This document shows, in pieces, positions 1 through 11,683 of a stretch of DNA of 64,000 nucleotides. The stretch's first letter is position 1. The number at the start of each line of letters is the position of its first letter. The notes below the pieces were generated by a model that was not told where the DNA came from, did no database searches, and worked only from the letters and a program-made list of their open reading frames with translations. The position numbers were made by a program, and so were the translations under genes. This stretch comes from Paratinospora sagittata (taxonomy: Eukaryota > Streptophyta > Magnoliopsida > Ranunculales > Menispermaceae). The stretch is from NCBI GenBank assembly GCA_035771175.1, contig CM069598.1:9946668-10010667 (forward strand), written 5' to 3'.

Positions 1-1213
1 AGCGAAACTTAGGTTTGTGTGTCTTATGTCTTTTTATAAAGTTTTCATACATTATTATTATGTCTGATATTCACATTATTACACAAATGTCATTATGTTT
101 AAACTATACTTGTCTTACTCACATCTTGGTAAATGTAATTCAAATGTCATGTCGTTACTTTATTGGATTAGCAATTAATTTTAACTGGTCAGACTAAGTC
201 TTGTCCCCGGTAACTTTAAAGAGTGAAAGGGAGGCAGTTTGCTGCTTTAGAAGACTTGGTGTATTAAGAGTGTCCATTGTGACCCACTTCTTAGCCTAGG
301 GACTGGTCTAGTTGATTTTATTAAAAGTTGTCCACTTCTTGGAGGTACGGCTAGATTTTAGTAATGTCTGTCTCATGGACTCAAGAGTTGTCGTACATGT
401 GCAGTAGCCATTCATACCAGTGTAGAAAATTGAGACTAGACCTACACACACATTCATACATTATATCCATACATAAAATATTAGTAGACAACATAACCAT
501 CTAGGGACGTAAGTCTCTCATGGCCTAATGATTGATTATTGGTGCATAATTGCCCACTTGACTGAGTTAACCCTAGGCGGTACATCTCTGTTGTAAACTT
601 TATTATGTTAACCCAAAAGAAGATGTGCAGACTGAGTTGTACCATACTAATTGTTATATATTTCCCTGGTGATGAACGCACAACGTGATCTCAAGATTGT
701 ATCTGACCACGAGCCCCCCTTACGAGACGATGTGTTATGGGTGTCCACTAAATTGTGGTATTACTATTAATGATATGTTGTGTTTATTTAATTATTATGA
801 TGATGATGTTCTCTTTATAAATTGTCATAATCCACGAAATATCTGTTTCAGCCACTGGGCGATAGATCATCCTGTTGCTAATCACTTTTTAAGAACCTGA
901 GGTAGATCTGAGCGGAGGTACATGGGCCCTCATTTGGCAACCCTGTGCGAGTAGTTAAGGTAAATTTTGTTGGGACCACAATCCCTGTATTGGCGGTATT
1001 TGGACTGCTATATTTTATATCAAAATGTTATAATTAATGAAAGAAGAATTTTTGTTCCTATTTGTGTTCATGTGCATCTGATTTCTGTTGTAACTGCATC
1101 GCACCCTGCTTGTGAGTGTTTTGCTCGTCTAAGCGCGTCTGGACGGGGTATGACATTAATTTTCTTTAAAAAACCCTATGTTGTTATGCAGAAGGTACGG
1201 CCTCTAGAGAATA
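1..1213. other. No gene seen; probable LTR-type repeat debris
   Basis: I see no coding region with plausible codon structure or family similarity here; the open frames are short and unconvincing. Phrases near 840-940 resemble the terminal parts of plant gypsy LTRs, so this is probably old retrotransposon sequence running in from outside the window, but I cannot bound it. Confidence 0.4.
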
Positions 1214-1571
1214 CCAAGCTTTACATATACACCTTGATCAACAGAAACTAAGAACATGAGGTATATATATAGGAAAGCCTTTTGTTGGATAAAAACAACT
1301 ATACAAATTTTTTGGCAGAGAATATTAGACAATCTTTTGAATGAAGATAAAATTATTATCTGAAAAAAAGAAGAAGAAAAAAACCACTTTCTAGATTGTA
1401 TTCTAGTTTTGGAGTCACAAACGACATGTAGCCTTAATATACAAATCTCACTTGATAATGAAGAAGAAAGGTCCATGAAACTTAATAGAATTGCACGACG
1501 GATTGGAATATTACAAGACTAAATACATACTATTATGTACAGGCTCAAAACAAAAGTATGTATACTCGAAC
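1214..1571. repeat. Outer end of duplicated block A (TMEM97 pseudogene unit)
   Basis: This stretch matches 18415-18655 closely, for example in the shared phrases around ctagattgtattctag and catgtagcctta. The match resumes at 9069 on the far side of the retrotransposon insertion. It is therefore the left half of a duplicated block that was split by the 1572-9068 insertion. The last five bases, cgaac at 1567-1571, are the target-site duplication of that insertion. Confidence 0.75.
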
Positions 1572-2067
1572 TGTAACACCTCGTACTTTTAATTATATAC
1601 CTACGTTGAGGAATACGTAAACGTATGCGTATACGAACGTAGGAGTTAAACGGATATGTGTATAAACATACCTAAATTAAGTAGATTTACATTCTTAAAT
1701 GTCATCTTATCATTAGATTATAAGATGATTATAAGATGATATATATATTAGTATAATATGATATACATTAGTATTATAATATCTCATTTTTTTTCTCATT
1801 CTCTCACCTTTCTCTCTCACACGTTAAACAACAAAAAAAAAGAAACAAAAAGAAAGAGAAGAAGAACCAGAGAGCGAGAGAACGGAGAGAAAGAAGAGAA
1901 AAAAGGAGAACGCGAGATTTTCGCCGAATCGAGACCCACGATAACTATTTTTTACTCTATTTCTTCGTGAAATTGATATCTAAGATAGATGTAACATTTC
2001 TTTCGGGGTAATTTTTGCTGTGAGAGCCGTTTTACGGCGTTTCCAAAAATTGGGGTATTGACCCAAT

Positions 2068-2692
2068 GCAATACCCTGTTTCGAAACTTAGTGAAGTTCT
2101 TAAGTTATTTCATCAAACACATAGAAGGCATGAAATTAACACTAAACTCTTCAATTTTGAAGTAGATCAGTAATTTCATCAAACACATACAAGGCATGAA
2201 ATTAATACTAAACTTCAATCAAACTGAGAGCATCAAAGGTAACTTGAGGAGCTAACAAATGATTTGGATGAACATTCATCTTTTCAACATCGAAACAAAA
2301 CTCACAAAGAAAATCAAATTTCTATATACTCTGTTTCATCAAATTCAAACTAAAAACACTGTACACTCTGTAACACTATGTAACTCTGTTTCTATGTAAT
2401 CCACTTTCCGAGCTATTAATTGGAGCAAAAACTAATTGAACAGTTGTAAAACAAGTAAAAGAGATGATCGTATAGCCATGGAAATAACCTTTAATTAGTT
2501 AAGAATCATTTCAAGTCAGTCTGGAAGAAGAAGAAAAAGAATCGAGAAAGGAGATCTGCTACAGAAGCTTGTTTTTCTCGAGAATCTTCTTCAGCGAAAC
2601 CACCTGCTCCAACGAGTAAAGGCAGCACTCTTAAGAGTACAATATCGTCTGCGCAACCGGAGATTTCACCAGCAACTGAAGCAGCTTGTAAA
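2068..2692 (+). repeat. LTR-like arm, inverted relative to its partner at 6369-6973
   Basis: Reading plus, this arm starts tgcaataccctg and runs through phrases such as catcaaacacatagaaggca, ending near gcagcttgtaaaaa. The same sequence occurs as its reverse complement at 6369-6973 with only small differences. One difference is an 18-19 bp insertion near 2657-2675, flanked by a short gcaac repeat. The last 45 or so bases of the partner, up to its tgtaacacc end, are missing or diverged here. The opposite orientation is not what a single LTR element gives. Confidence 0.75.
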
Positions 2693-2699
2693 AAAAAAA

Positions 2700-3160
2700 T
2701 GTCAAACAAGATCCGGAAATCTCGCCGAGATCTCGCCGACATGTCGCCTGAAACCTCGCCGAGATCTCGCTGAAAATCTTTCGCTCTCGCTCTCTCTAAA
2801 ACCAAACAAGCGACTCTCTTCCTCTCGAAACCCTCTTCTCTTCTCTCTTCCCTTCTTCTAGCGCAGACCACCGCCGCCGCTCTCTCCGCCACGGATCTCG
2901 CCATCGCCGCCCTTTCTCTTCTCTCCTCCGCCGCAGATCTCACCACCGCCGCCGCTCTCTTCCTTCTCTTCTCTTCTCATCTCGCCGCTGCAACCTCCGC
3001 CATCCGCCACTGATATCATCTCGCTGCCGTCCACTCTCTCTCTCTTCTCTTCGCCAATCTCTCGCCTCGCCTCCGATCTCTCTTCTCTTCTCCGATCGCT
3101 CGCCCTCGCCCTCAATCTCTCTCTATCTCTAAAACCAACGTACTCCACTCTCTCTCTTCC
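2700..3160. repeat. CT-rich, CCG-rich low-complexity tract inside the insertion
   Basis: The tract is built from ctcgccgagat-type and tctctcttc-type repeats and is strikingly richer in C and G than its surroundings. It keeps long open frames on the minus strand only because it is purine-rich there and lacks stops. The encoded Arg/Glu/Ala-rich peptides show no domain, so I do not call a gene. It ends in a pyrimidine-rich run, and AT-rich noncoding sequence follows. Confidence 0.6.
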
Positions 3161-3169
3161 TCCCCTGTT

Positions 3170-4424
3170 TTGTTTTTCTTTCTTTAAACCAAATGATATT
3201 TAAAAAAAAAAAAACTATACAACTATGTGTATTTTAGTTTATTTATTCATTTTTTTCTTTCTTTCTTTTCTTTTAAGCAACCAACAGGTGTATAATACAT
3301 TTATATGCATCATACATTTTTTTTATATTTATTTTAAGCAACTCAAGTGTATTTTATTTTATGTATTTATTTATTTTATGTATGATATATAATACATTTA
3401 TATGTATCATATATATATAGATATGTATATATTTTTACCAAGTGTTATTATTATTATTTTTAAACATTGCAACTCAAGTATTATTATATCGCATATTGTA
3501 TTATATCATGTTATACCATACACATCATTATATCATATCACAAGGCACTATAATATGTTATCATATATATATACACTTAGTTTAAACATCCAACCACTAT
3601 ATATATATCTACACTCATAATCGAGTAATTATATTAACAAACGTAATATACGTGTACAGGTTGATTTCTACGCGTGACGAGAAATTTAAGTAATTTGGAA
3701 TTTAGCGATTCAGGTGGGAATGATTCTAGGCTTTCATAATATTTTATTTTGATATATAGATAGGAATGTTAACTTAATTAGGTCCATAGTATTATTAGAT
3801 TGCTTGTGCATACCTATTGTACATGATTATATATATACAATGTTGAGATTGTTTAGCCATGATGATATGTGTTAACATGATTTTTATCCTGATCAAATGA
3901 TAATTGGATGCATGAAATTCATGTGGTAGTTGAATTTATTTATTAATTATAATGTCTGATAATGAAATGTATGATTTGGAATATCGGTATAATGAATGCG
4001 TGAATACTATTATAATTAATTTTGTGACATGATACCATGTGTAGTGGAGTTGAATATGTTTTATGAATGCACTTAATACCGTGCTTTTACTGTACGTATG
4101 ACGTGACATCACCAAAGAATACGATTAAGATAAGAATCACACATATGGGGCAGTTATTCTAAGGAATATCGCCAATGTTCTAGTTTTTGGGTTGTGCCAC
4201 CCTGAGTTTGATTTTCTAACGGTACGTGATTTGGAACGTAATGAAATTATCGACTCAAACAATCTAATGTTGCAACGATTAATGTGTGAAACTTGTTTGT
4301 AATGTTCTTGTGTATGTATCACAATAAAATATTTTGAATTGTTTAGATGACCCACTGGGCTTTCAAGCTCACCCCTATTATTTTATATGCAGGTGCTTAG
4401 GAGAATAAAATTGCGAGTTCGTGA
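3170..4424. other. AT-rich LTR-type sequence, no gene
   Basis: Noncoding. The stretch ends with the phrases gctcacccctattatt, tgcaggtgcttag and gttcgtgaca (to 4424). In this order they resemble the terminal region of a gypsy LTR. On the minus strand this would be an LTR starting TGTCACGAAC directly downstream of the integrase remnant, but I see no convincing polypurine tract before it. Confidence 0.4.
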
Positions 4425-4515
4425 CATAGTGCAGAGTAGTAGGGGTGGGTTAATTAATTAGTATTATGGGACTGAATATTTTCATTTAATTTTAAAGGTT
4501 TATTATTCAAACGAA

Positions 4516-5431
4516 TTATATTAATAATTGAAATTCAATGAATGTTATTACGGTCAGTAAAGAGTCGGCGTATTTGGCTTTCATTTCACTTTCAGGTTCC
4601 CAAGTGGCTTCTTCAACTCCATGATGCTTCCACAATACTTTAACTAATGGAATGTCTTTGTTCCTCAAGCTATGAACTTTCCAATCTAGGATCTGTAAGG
4701 GTCCTTCTTCATAGGTGGCATCAGCTTGTACTTTCACGTCTTTCCAATCGATGGTGTGGGAAGGGTCTGGTTCATATTTTCGCAACATCGATACATGGAA
4801 CACGTTGTGAATGGCGGATAAACTAGTTGGTAATTCTAGTTTGTAAGCATTCTCACCAATTCGATCACTGATCTTGAACGGACCGATGAATCGCGGCGAT
4901 AACTTCCCTTTCTTACCAAACCTCATGATGCCTTTTTGAGGGCTTATTCTTAGAAATACCTTATCACCTTTTTGGAACTCTAGAGGTCGGCGCCTCTTAT
5001 CTGCGTAGCTCTTCTGCCTACTCTGTGCAGTAACTAGCCTTTTCTGGATCAACTTCACTTTTTTGTTCATTTCCATTATCATATCAGGTCCTGTAAGTAC
5101 CTTATCTTCCCAATCAGCCCAACACAATGGTGACCTACATGGTCGTCCATATAGAGCTTCATATGGAGCCATTTGTATACTTGCCTGGTAACTATTGTTA
5201 TAAGCAAACTCTGCTAGGTGTAAGTATTTACTCCAATTTCCCTTGAAATCTAGTACACAAGCTCTCAACATGTCTTCTAAGATCTGAATAACCCTTTCGG
5301 ATTGACCATCTGTCTGAGGATGATAGGCGGTGCTCATGGTTAATTTGGTTCCCAATTCCCGCTGTAAGCTCTGCCAGAATTGAGATGTGAATAAGGCATC
5401 TCTATCTGACACTATCGATTTGGGTACTCTG
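4516..5431 (-). pseudogene. Ty3/gypsy integrase C-terminal half with chromodomain
   Basis: The frame begins at the motif [18 protein letters not shown], just upstream of the first Met, which is the second catalytic-Asp region of a gypsy integrase. It continues through [14 protein letters not shown], the GKxxPRxxGPF motif ([11 protein letters not shown]) and [10 protein letters not shown]. It finishes with a chromodomain-like tail (ILDWKV...[16 protein letters not shown]). Length is roughly 300 residues without a stop. Protease, reverse transcriptase, RNase H and the integrase zinc finger are absent. Upstream the reading frame joins directly, out of frame, to the gag N-terminus, so this is an internal-deletion derivative that cannot move by itself. 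The chromodomain and motif spellings fit the Tekay/Del chromovirus lineage; that lineage call is from memory. Confidence 0.85.
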
Positions 5432-5579
5432 TTCCAGCAGAGTCAACATTCACTGTTTGATTTGCATGTTCTTGCTCCGTCGGCGGAGATTCGGATGTCG
5501 ATTGTGTCTGCTCAGCAGGTTCAGTGTCCCTTATGAGATCACTCACAGACCTGGTGTTCATTCTTCGAGGTGGAGCCAT
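5414..5579 (-). pseudogene. Truncated gypsy gag N-terminus
   Basis: The reading frame starts at 5579 with MAPPRRMNTR and is acidic and Gln/Thr/Ser-rich for about 50 codons. It then runs into the integrase sequence in a different frame and stops at once. Only the unstructured start of gag remains; capsid and zinc-knuckle regions are deleted. The join lies near 5430. The same-strand order of primer site, gag start and integrase confirms the element's minus orientation. Confidence 0.7.
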
Positions 5580-6308
5580 CTATAAAATTTCAACTCATCT
5601 TTAGTACGACATAAGATAATTATTTTCGTTTAGGGTGACTCTAAATTCAGAATTCTAAGTTCTCGAAAATAAAATGATCCTATTGATTCAGTTTCTAAGT
5701 TTCATAAGATTTTGACAATCCATGATTGTCACAGGGTACATGATTTGGTTTTGATACATGTAACAAGACAAGCAAACAAACAAACAACATACCACACAAC
5801 GATGGTATAAAGAAAATTCCCAAACTTTCACTTATACCCTCCGTATTCAAGTGTCCCATACCACTCTAGCCCGGTGATATAAGCTTCAACAAAGAAACTT
5901 CAATACACCCAAACAATGCGCAAATGTCCTACCAACTAAGGCTTCCCAGGTATCCACTATGTTCAAGCTGTCCCATACCAGTTGAACGTAGCGATACAAG
6001 CTCGTCCAGAGTTGTTAGTTACTCACCAAACATGGCCTGCTAGTCTTCAAGATCAAGACTCCTCAAATACCCTTAAATTCCTCCACGTCCCATACCGCTT
6101 TGGAACCAAGAATAAAAGATTCATCCTGGTCTCAGATTCTAACCAAACAGTTTTCAAACAAGTTCTCGTCTCTAACCGATGTCCTAAAAGTTTTGAGTTT
6201 GTTAAACCCACTGTACTTTCATTCTCGATCTTACGTTATAAAGTGGCCTTTGGAAATACTAAACTTCTCAAAATTTGTTGTAACATTTCCCTTGATCTAA
6301 AGCCTAAG
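5580..6308 (-). other. Retrotransposon 5' leader, noncoding
   Basis: This stretch lies between the minus-strand primer-binding site and the gag start. It has no coding sequence of its own. It carries repeated cataccac/cccatacc phrases about 100 bases apart, which look like short degenerate repeats in the leader. Confidence 0.5.
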
Positions 6309-6320
6309 GCTCTGATACCA
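6309..6320 (-). promoter_or_regulatory. Primer-binding site (initiator tRNA-Met)
   Basis: On the minus strand the 12 bases read TGGTATCAGAGC, the standard complement to the 3' end of plant initiator tRNA-Met. Three bases (GTT) separate it from the end of the LTR, ...GGGGTGTTACA, at 6324. This fixes the 5' LTR boundary and the element's direction. Confidence 0.85.
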
Positions 6321-6323
6321 AAC

Positions 6324-6973
6324 TGTAACACCCCGATTTTCAAAACTAATTTTTTTTTTATTTTTTTATTACAAGCTGCTTCAGTTGCGCAGACGATATT
6401 GTACTCTTAAGAGTGCTGCCTTTACTCGTTAGAGCAGGTGGTTTCGCTGAAGAAGATTCTCGAGAAAAACAAGCTTCTGTAGCAGATCTCCTTTCTCGAT
6501 TCTTTTTCTTCTTCTTCCAGACTGACTTGAAATGATTCTTAACTAATTAAAGGTTATTTCCATGGCTATACGATCATCTCTTTTACTTGTTTTACAACTG
6601 TTCAATTAGTTTTTGCTCCAATTAATAGCTCGGAAAGTGGATTACATAGAAACAGAGTTACATAGTGTTACAGAGTGTACAGTGTTTTTAGTTTGAATTT
6701 GATGAAACAGAGTATATAGAAATTTGATTTTCTTTGTGAGTTTTGTTTCGATGTTGAAAAGATGAATGTTCATGCAAATCATTTGTTAGCTACTCAAGTT
6801 ACCTTTGATGCTCTCAGTTTGATTGAAGTTTAGTATTAATTTCATGCCTTGTATGTGTTTGATGAAATTACTGATCCACTTCAAAATTGAAGAGTTTAGT
6901 GTTAATTTCATGCCTTCTATGTGTTTGATGAAATAACTTAAGAACTTCACTAAGTTTCGAAACAGGGTATTAC
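6324..6973 (-). repeat. 5' LTR-like arm of the gypsy remnant
   Basis: On the minus strand the arm starts TGTAATACCCTG at 6973 and ends CGGGGTGTTACA at 6324, directly before the primer-binding site, so it has proper TG...CA ends and is about 650 bp long. Bases 6369-6970 are the reverse complement of 2068-2692. A longer LTR running to 9068 is the alternative reading, because 9068 also looks like an LTR end. Confidence 0.65.
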
Positions 6974-8832
6974 ACCCAACGTGAATGAAAATCCGCTAGG
7001 AAGGTTGGAAAACGCTTTCTAGGCTGTAGGAACCTTAAATATATGGTTCGATTGAATTTATTTGTTCGTTTGTAGTTTTTATAGCTATTAGAAGTTAGAT
7101 TTGAGCTTGGATTCCTTTGGAACCCTTAGCTTTGATCTTTGAAACCTTTCGAATCATATTAAAACCCAATGAAACTCCAGTTTAAGGCTATAGAATGGTA
7201 GAATGCACTGTTGCGAGTCCATCGATGCTAATTTCATGATTTTTGGAGACCGTTTGACAATTTTAGTAAAAAGTCACATGTTTCTAATGAATAGTGAATA
7301 GCGTGAATAGTACTGTAATCATATCCAGTGCATAAAATAGAATTAGAATCCAATGAAACTCCGGTTTGAGAACATAGAATCGTAGAGAACTGAATTTCAG
7401 ACGTTTCGATGTTAAGAACATGATTTTTGGATACGCTTTGATATTTTTAGTAGCTAAAGATATGATTTTTGTGAGTAAAATTGGCTTTGGATGCCTCTGC
7501 GAACGTGTCGAACCTCAATAAAATACCTGTTGAAGGTAGTAGAATGATAGAATGACTGATTTGACACGTGTCGATGTGAACAGAATAATTTTAGGAATGT
7601 CCTAGATTTTTAATAAAATTGACATATGTTTTCATATGCCTATATGAGTACGTTGGTGTTGAAATCTAGTTTAAATGTGGCATTTTCATAATGAAATAAC
7701 CCCATCTTAGCTGCTGAACTGGCTAGGAAATTTGAGTATTAGTAATGGTGTTTTGGTGAGTTTAAATGGTAATTCTCATGATGATTTATGATTTGAATTA
7801 TCAAATTGCAGTGTTTGACTTGAGAGATAAATGCTCTTGAGGAAGCAACTATTATGCACATTATTGTTGCTGGATTCTAGAGGGTATATTGGCTTAGAAA
7901 CCTCGTGTAATCACTGTGAGTATAGTTTTCTTGATTTGGTTCTTGTATGGCATTGTACACATATAAAATGTTTGATTGGATGCATGTTATATATTTATAT
8001 GTAATGCATTGAGTTTTATGGATCATGCAAACTGATTTTAGCAATTGAAGTTTGTAATGATGTCATTTCGTTAGGAATTAGACCCAGATGAGGTTTTGTG
8101 AAACCTCATTGTTAGTAGGTCTGTCCTAACAAGGGTTGCGATCCTTGAAATGACTGTGAATTGGGTAATGAGAGGCTGTGGCTACCTTGTACGACCATAC
8201 AAGGGTTAAACCCGCTCTCTTGCCTTGAAGGAGGGAGATGGAAATTTTTTTATGAATGAGCATAAATTATATATTGTGTGCATGTATAGTATTTTGATGA
8301 ATGTTGCATATGTGCTTTTGAAATATTTTAATTTAAAGGATTTGATATGCCATGTTTCTTTAAATGCATGCGATTGTCATGTCAAGAACTATATTCACTG
8401 AGCTGTTGTTTGCTCACCCTTTTCCCTCACTATTTCAGGTACAAAAGAAAAAGGAAAAGGAAAACTTTGAGCGTCATCAGCACGTGACTAGGACGTAGCC
8501 TTGCTAATGCACGTATGCTTTGGAAGAAGTAGTTACATGTTTTATATATTTTGATATATATATAATTATCACACATCTTATATATGTATTACCATCTAGA
8601 GGGGTTAGTTTGGAAAAATGAGATATCAATAATTATTTTGGATTGTTAAGATATTTGGCGATGATATATATATTTGGATGATGGAATGTTTGATTTATGG
8701 ATGGCAATGGTTGTCTTTTGGATTATGATATACATAGATGAAATGATTATGTATATATATGGAGATGATATGATTAGATAAATGAATGAAATGAGAATGA
8801 CTAGATGTGTGGAATGAATGGAATGATGATTA

Positions 8833-8873
<41 letters not shown>

Positions 8874-9068
8874 TTGATTTGATTTGTGGTATATTAGGAA
8901 AAAAATGTAAAATGTCTATTTTATGGGGAGGTGCTGTCGAAATTTTTGAAAATTTTAGGAAGGATTATGAGACTATTTGAGGCTGACAGTATACTATATA
9001 TTGTATACGAGTACATACAATGTATAGTATACTGTGCCGGTCATGATTAGGTCAGGGATGTCGTGACA
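6974..9068. other. LTR-type noncoding sequence with an (AT)n tract
   Basis: There is no coding sequence. Near 8400-8445 the order ttcactgagc, gctcaccctt, tttcaggtac is typical of the 3' region of plant gypsy LTRs, and the block ends gtcgtgaca at 9068. An (AT)n microsatellite lies at about 8835-8870. Motifs around 8100-8220 resemble promoter-proximal LTR sequence. Confidence 0.45.
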
Positions 9069-9235
9069 CGAACAGTCAAATTATAATACTTCGCTGAACT
9101 AATTTGAATAGAAGCATAATGCTTGTAAACATTGTAATTAAATTCCCTTATTTATAAACATTAGCATATAACTTACCTATTAATACATTGAGGGAGAAAA
9201 GAAAAGCTGTGCATTTAATTAATTACTTTTATTAA

Positions 9236-10239
9236 TCAAGAATATCTAAACCTTTGAAGTATCCAACTAGTCACATCACTCATCAGTGATCTTCTTCTTA
9301 AGCAATCATCTGATGTATTATTCTTGCAGTGAGAACAAGAAGCAAGCCCTAGTAGAACAGCCAACAAAGAAATCTCCAATAATGGCAGGTCGCAGATTGA
9401 GCAACTTAACAAAAGATTTGTGTGACTAAAACACATTAATTGGAATCACAACCTGAAAAACAATTCAATTAAGTAATAATAACTAATGTTATTTTGATTG
9501 CGGTAGACCTGTATTCAATTACTTAATGAATAATCACTTGTTTTTAACTATGGATCAATCACATGTCAATATCTGATTCAATACAATTTAAAAGTGGTGC
9601 GACATTACACTTGCACCTAGTGCAAGAGTCCCATGGATCATCTGGAGTGATTCAATACAAGTTGCTCTAGGATGATTTAGGGATTCAGTAACTATAGCTA
9701 CATATATAGACCCTGTTTAGTAGTGCGTCCATGTTTATATCCAAAAGTATTTTTTTTCAAATAAAATAGGCAAACGCGGAAGCAGGGGAGAGAGTTTCAC
9801 AAAAATACTCAAAACTAGCGTTCCAAATGGCACACGAACCTCGTTTATAGGAACTTTTTTCCACGATGCAACTTTGTCCGCGCTCCCAAACAGTGTCATA
9901 AAATTAAAAAATTGAAAGTATTAAAAAAAAAATAGATATTACATGAATTAAAGTAGAAGCAACAAGTACCATAGAAGTGAGCAAATCATGAAGAGACGCC
10001 ATAGATCATCCATGATCTTTACTCAAGGATTCGTTTGAATGATTATGAGGAAAGAGCAGGCTTCTCATCAGCCAGCAAGTAATGTTTGAATGATAAGCAA
10101 GAGAAGAAGTGTACGAGATGAAACAAAGAAGAAGAGAAGCAAGCCTGAGGATGAACACAACGGTGAAGATCGCCATGAAGTAGAGGCAGAGCAACACATC
10201 CACGAACGTGCTGATCATACTCGTTAACTTACTCATCAT
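9236..10239 (-). pseudogene. TMEM97/EXPERA pseudogene, copy A
   Basis: Two degenerate exons lie in the same order and spacing as in the intact genes of this array. The exon-1 remnant (10006-10239) reads FVDVLLCLYFMAIFTVVF, like LVDAFFFLYFLFIAVVTV of the intact copies. It then continues in another frame with FKHYLLADEKPALS, matching the intact FEHYLVAEKPNFF, so there is at least one frameshift. The exon-2 remnant (9236-9436) retains PLLEISLLAVLLGL, like the intact WPFLGISVLVLLRGL, but has lost the basic tail. The second half of exon 1 is missing. It lies inside block A, which the gypsy insertion splits. Confidence 0.75.
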
Positions 10240-10261
10240 TATCTCTTACTTTGTGATTAAC

Positions 10262-10643
10262 GCGCCGGATATCAAATATTCCAAATCTATATACGTATAT
10301 TACTCTCTCTAGGTATATGTATAACTAATTCTCATCGTCTCGATGGGCTTGAAAAGCTAATTAATTTTAATTCGTCTTCAACTCGGAGTCGGAGAAGTTT
10401 AATATTCTTTATTCGTCTTCTCTCAATCGAAGAAGGAAATTAAGTTTAATATATTTTGAAGGGTAGTGTAACAATATTAGTACGTTATTTTTTGCTAATT
10501 ATCTAATCTAATTTAATAATTAGTAAATATTGGATTATTTGGTATACCCAATAGATATTTATAAAGTTGATAATAGCATTATGAATTATCTATTTATTTA
10601 CCTTGCAATATATGTATATATATAATAACATTATGCAATCAAA
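10262..10643. repeat. Duplicated intergenic segment, partner of 20140-20515
   Basis: The stretch is very similar to 20140-20515 (shared phrases atattactctctctaggt, cgtctcgatgggctt, gaagaaggaaatt). In the second copy it joins directly to the 3' flank of TMEM97 gene 2. Here about 2.5 kb (10644-13145) separates it from the 3' flank of gene 1. It marks the block boundary. There is no coding content. Confidence 0.8.
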
Positions 10644-10891
10644 GCAACAATTAATGATGTTTAAGGCTACTCATTTTTTGTGGGATGCCAGACCTCAAAA
10701 GAGACCAGACTTCACATTGATGACTATAGATAATGGAAACATGTGGATTAAAATAATAGTTTCAAATATGATAAATTAATTATATGAAAATACCAGATGA
10801 GATCTCAACTTCTTTCTACCAATGCCTTTTAAAATTAAACCCCACACACTTAAGAGTTCAAAGTTGGATGGTGAAGAGAAATTGTATCAAT

Positions 10892-11178
10892 TAGGGGTGG
10901 CAAAAGTTGTCAAAATCAATTTGTTTGCATTTGTTCAGTCGGTTTTAAAACAAGTCCGGATATAGTAGGTGACAAAAGCAGGTCAAGTACGGACAAGAAT
11001 TTTATGTCTATTTTAAAAACGGGTCGGGTCCAAACATACATAAACGGATAAACAAGTACCCAATTATATATTATAAAAATTGATTTAATTAATTCTTTTT
11101 ATTTTTTATATGATAACGAATTTAAAAGTTTACTTATATTTATAAAAGATTTTTAAAAATATATAGTTTTCAAGTGAG

Positions 11179-11213
<35 letters not shown>

Positions 11214-11683
11214 ATATACATGACTTTTATTATTTACTTTTATTATTGTAACTTAATAATATTTGTTACAAATTTATATAGTTTATACTAATTAAATATT
11301 ATTATATGACATTAAACATATGTACAATATACCTTTATTTATATGGTTGAATAAAGAATATAAATTTATTGATTATATTATTATTTATAAGTATTATTAA
11401 AGGAGTTTTATTAGTGATTTTAATTGTAAAAGTATATATTGTACGCTTTTATCACCTATTTATCTAATATTAAAGTTTTTAAAATGTATTTAAAAATAAT
11501 ACAAAAGTAAAATTATAAAATCCGAACAAAAGCGGGTTACCCAGTTTTTTAAAACAAACGAGTGAGGATAAGAAAATCTTGTCTGTTTTAAAAGCGGACA
11601 GGGTACGGACATGGGGTAAGTTCGTTAATGTCAAATGTTGTCCATACCCGTTGATGTTAGTACCCACTTTTTTGCCACCCCTA
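10892..11683. mobile_element. Non-autonomous hAT-type element (792 bp)
   Basis: The element starts taggggtggcaaaa and ends ttttgccaccccta, giving terminal inverted repeats of about 14 bp. The flanks are gtatcaat (10884-10891) and gtatcaaa (11684-11691), an 8-bp target duplication with one mismatch, as expected for hAT transposons. Inside are repeated gtccgg/gtacggac/gcggacag-like subterminal motifs, an (AT)n tract at about 11183-11210 and AT-rich filler. It has no transposase coding region. Confidence 0.75.

Larger units (their letters stand above)
1572..9068 (-). mobile_element. Composite Ty3/gypsy LTR retrotransposon insertion
   Basis: The block begins tgtaacacc at 1572 and ends gtcgtgaca at 9068, the TG...CA ends typical of plant gypsy LTRs. 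It is flanked by a perfect 5-bp direct repeat, cgaac (1567-1571 and 9069-9073). The paralogous block at about 18.65 kb carries the uninterrupted site, which shows that everything between is inserted. Inside, on the minus strand, are an initiator-Met primer-binding site (6309-6320), a gag start (5579) and an integrase with chromodomain (to 4516). These place the element's 5' end on the right. The interior is a mosaic: the left and right flanking LTR-like regions are not recognisably alike by eye, and a LTR-like arm occurs twice in inverted orientation. Nested insertion or recombination between related elements is likely. All coding parts are defective. Confidence 0.75.

Noticed and set aside
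2506..3148. Long minus-strand open frames rich in Arg, Glu and Ala
   Set aside because: They arise from the stop-poor CT/CCG-rich repeat tract inside the transposon, show no domain and overlap each other in two frames.
2068..6973. Inverted arms as terminal inverted repeats of a DNA transposon
   Set aside because: The right arm has LTR ends and an adjacent tRNA primer site, and retroelement coding remnants lie between, so an LTR origin fits better.
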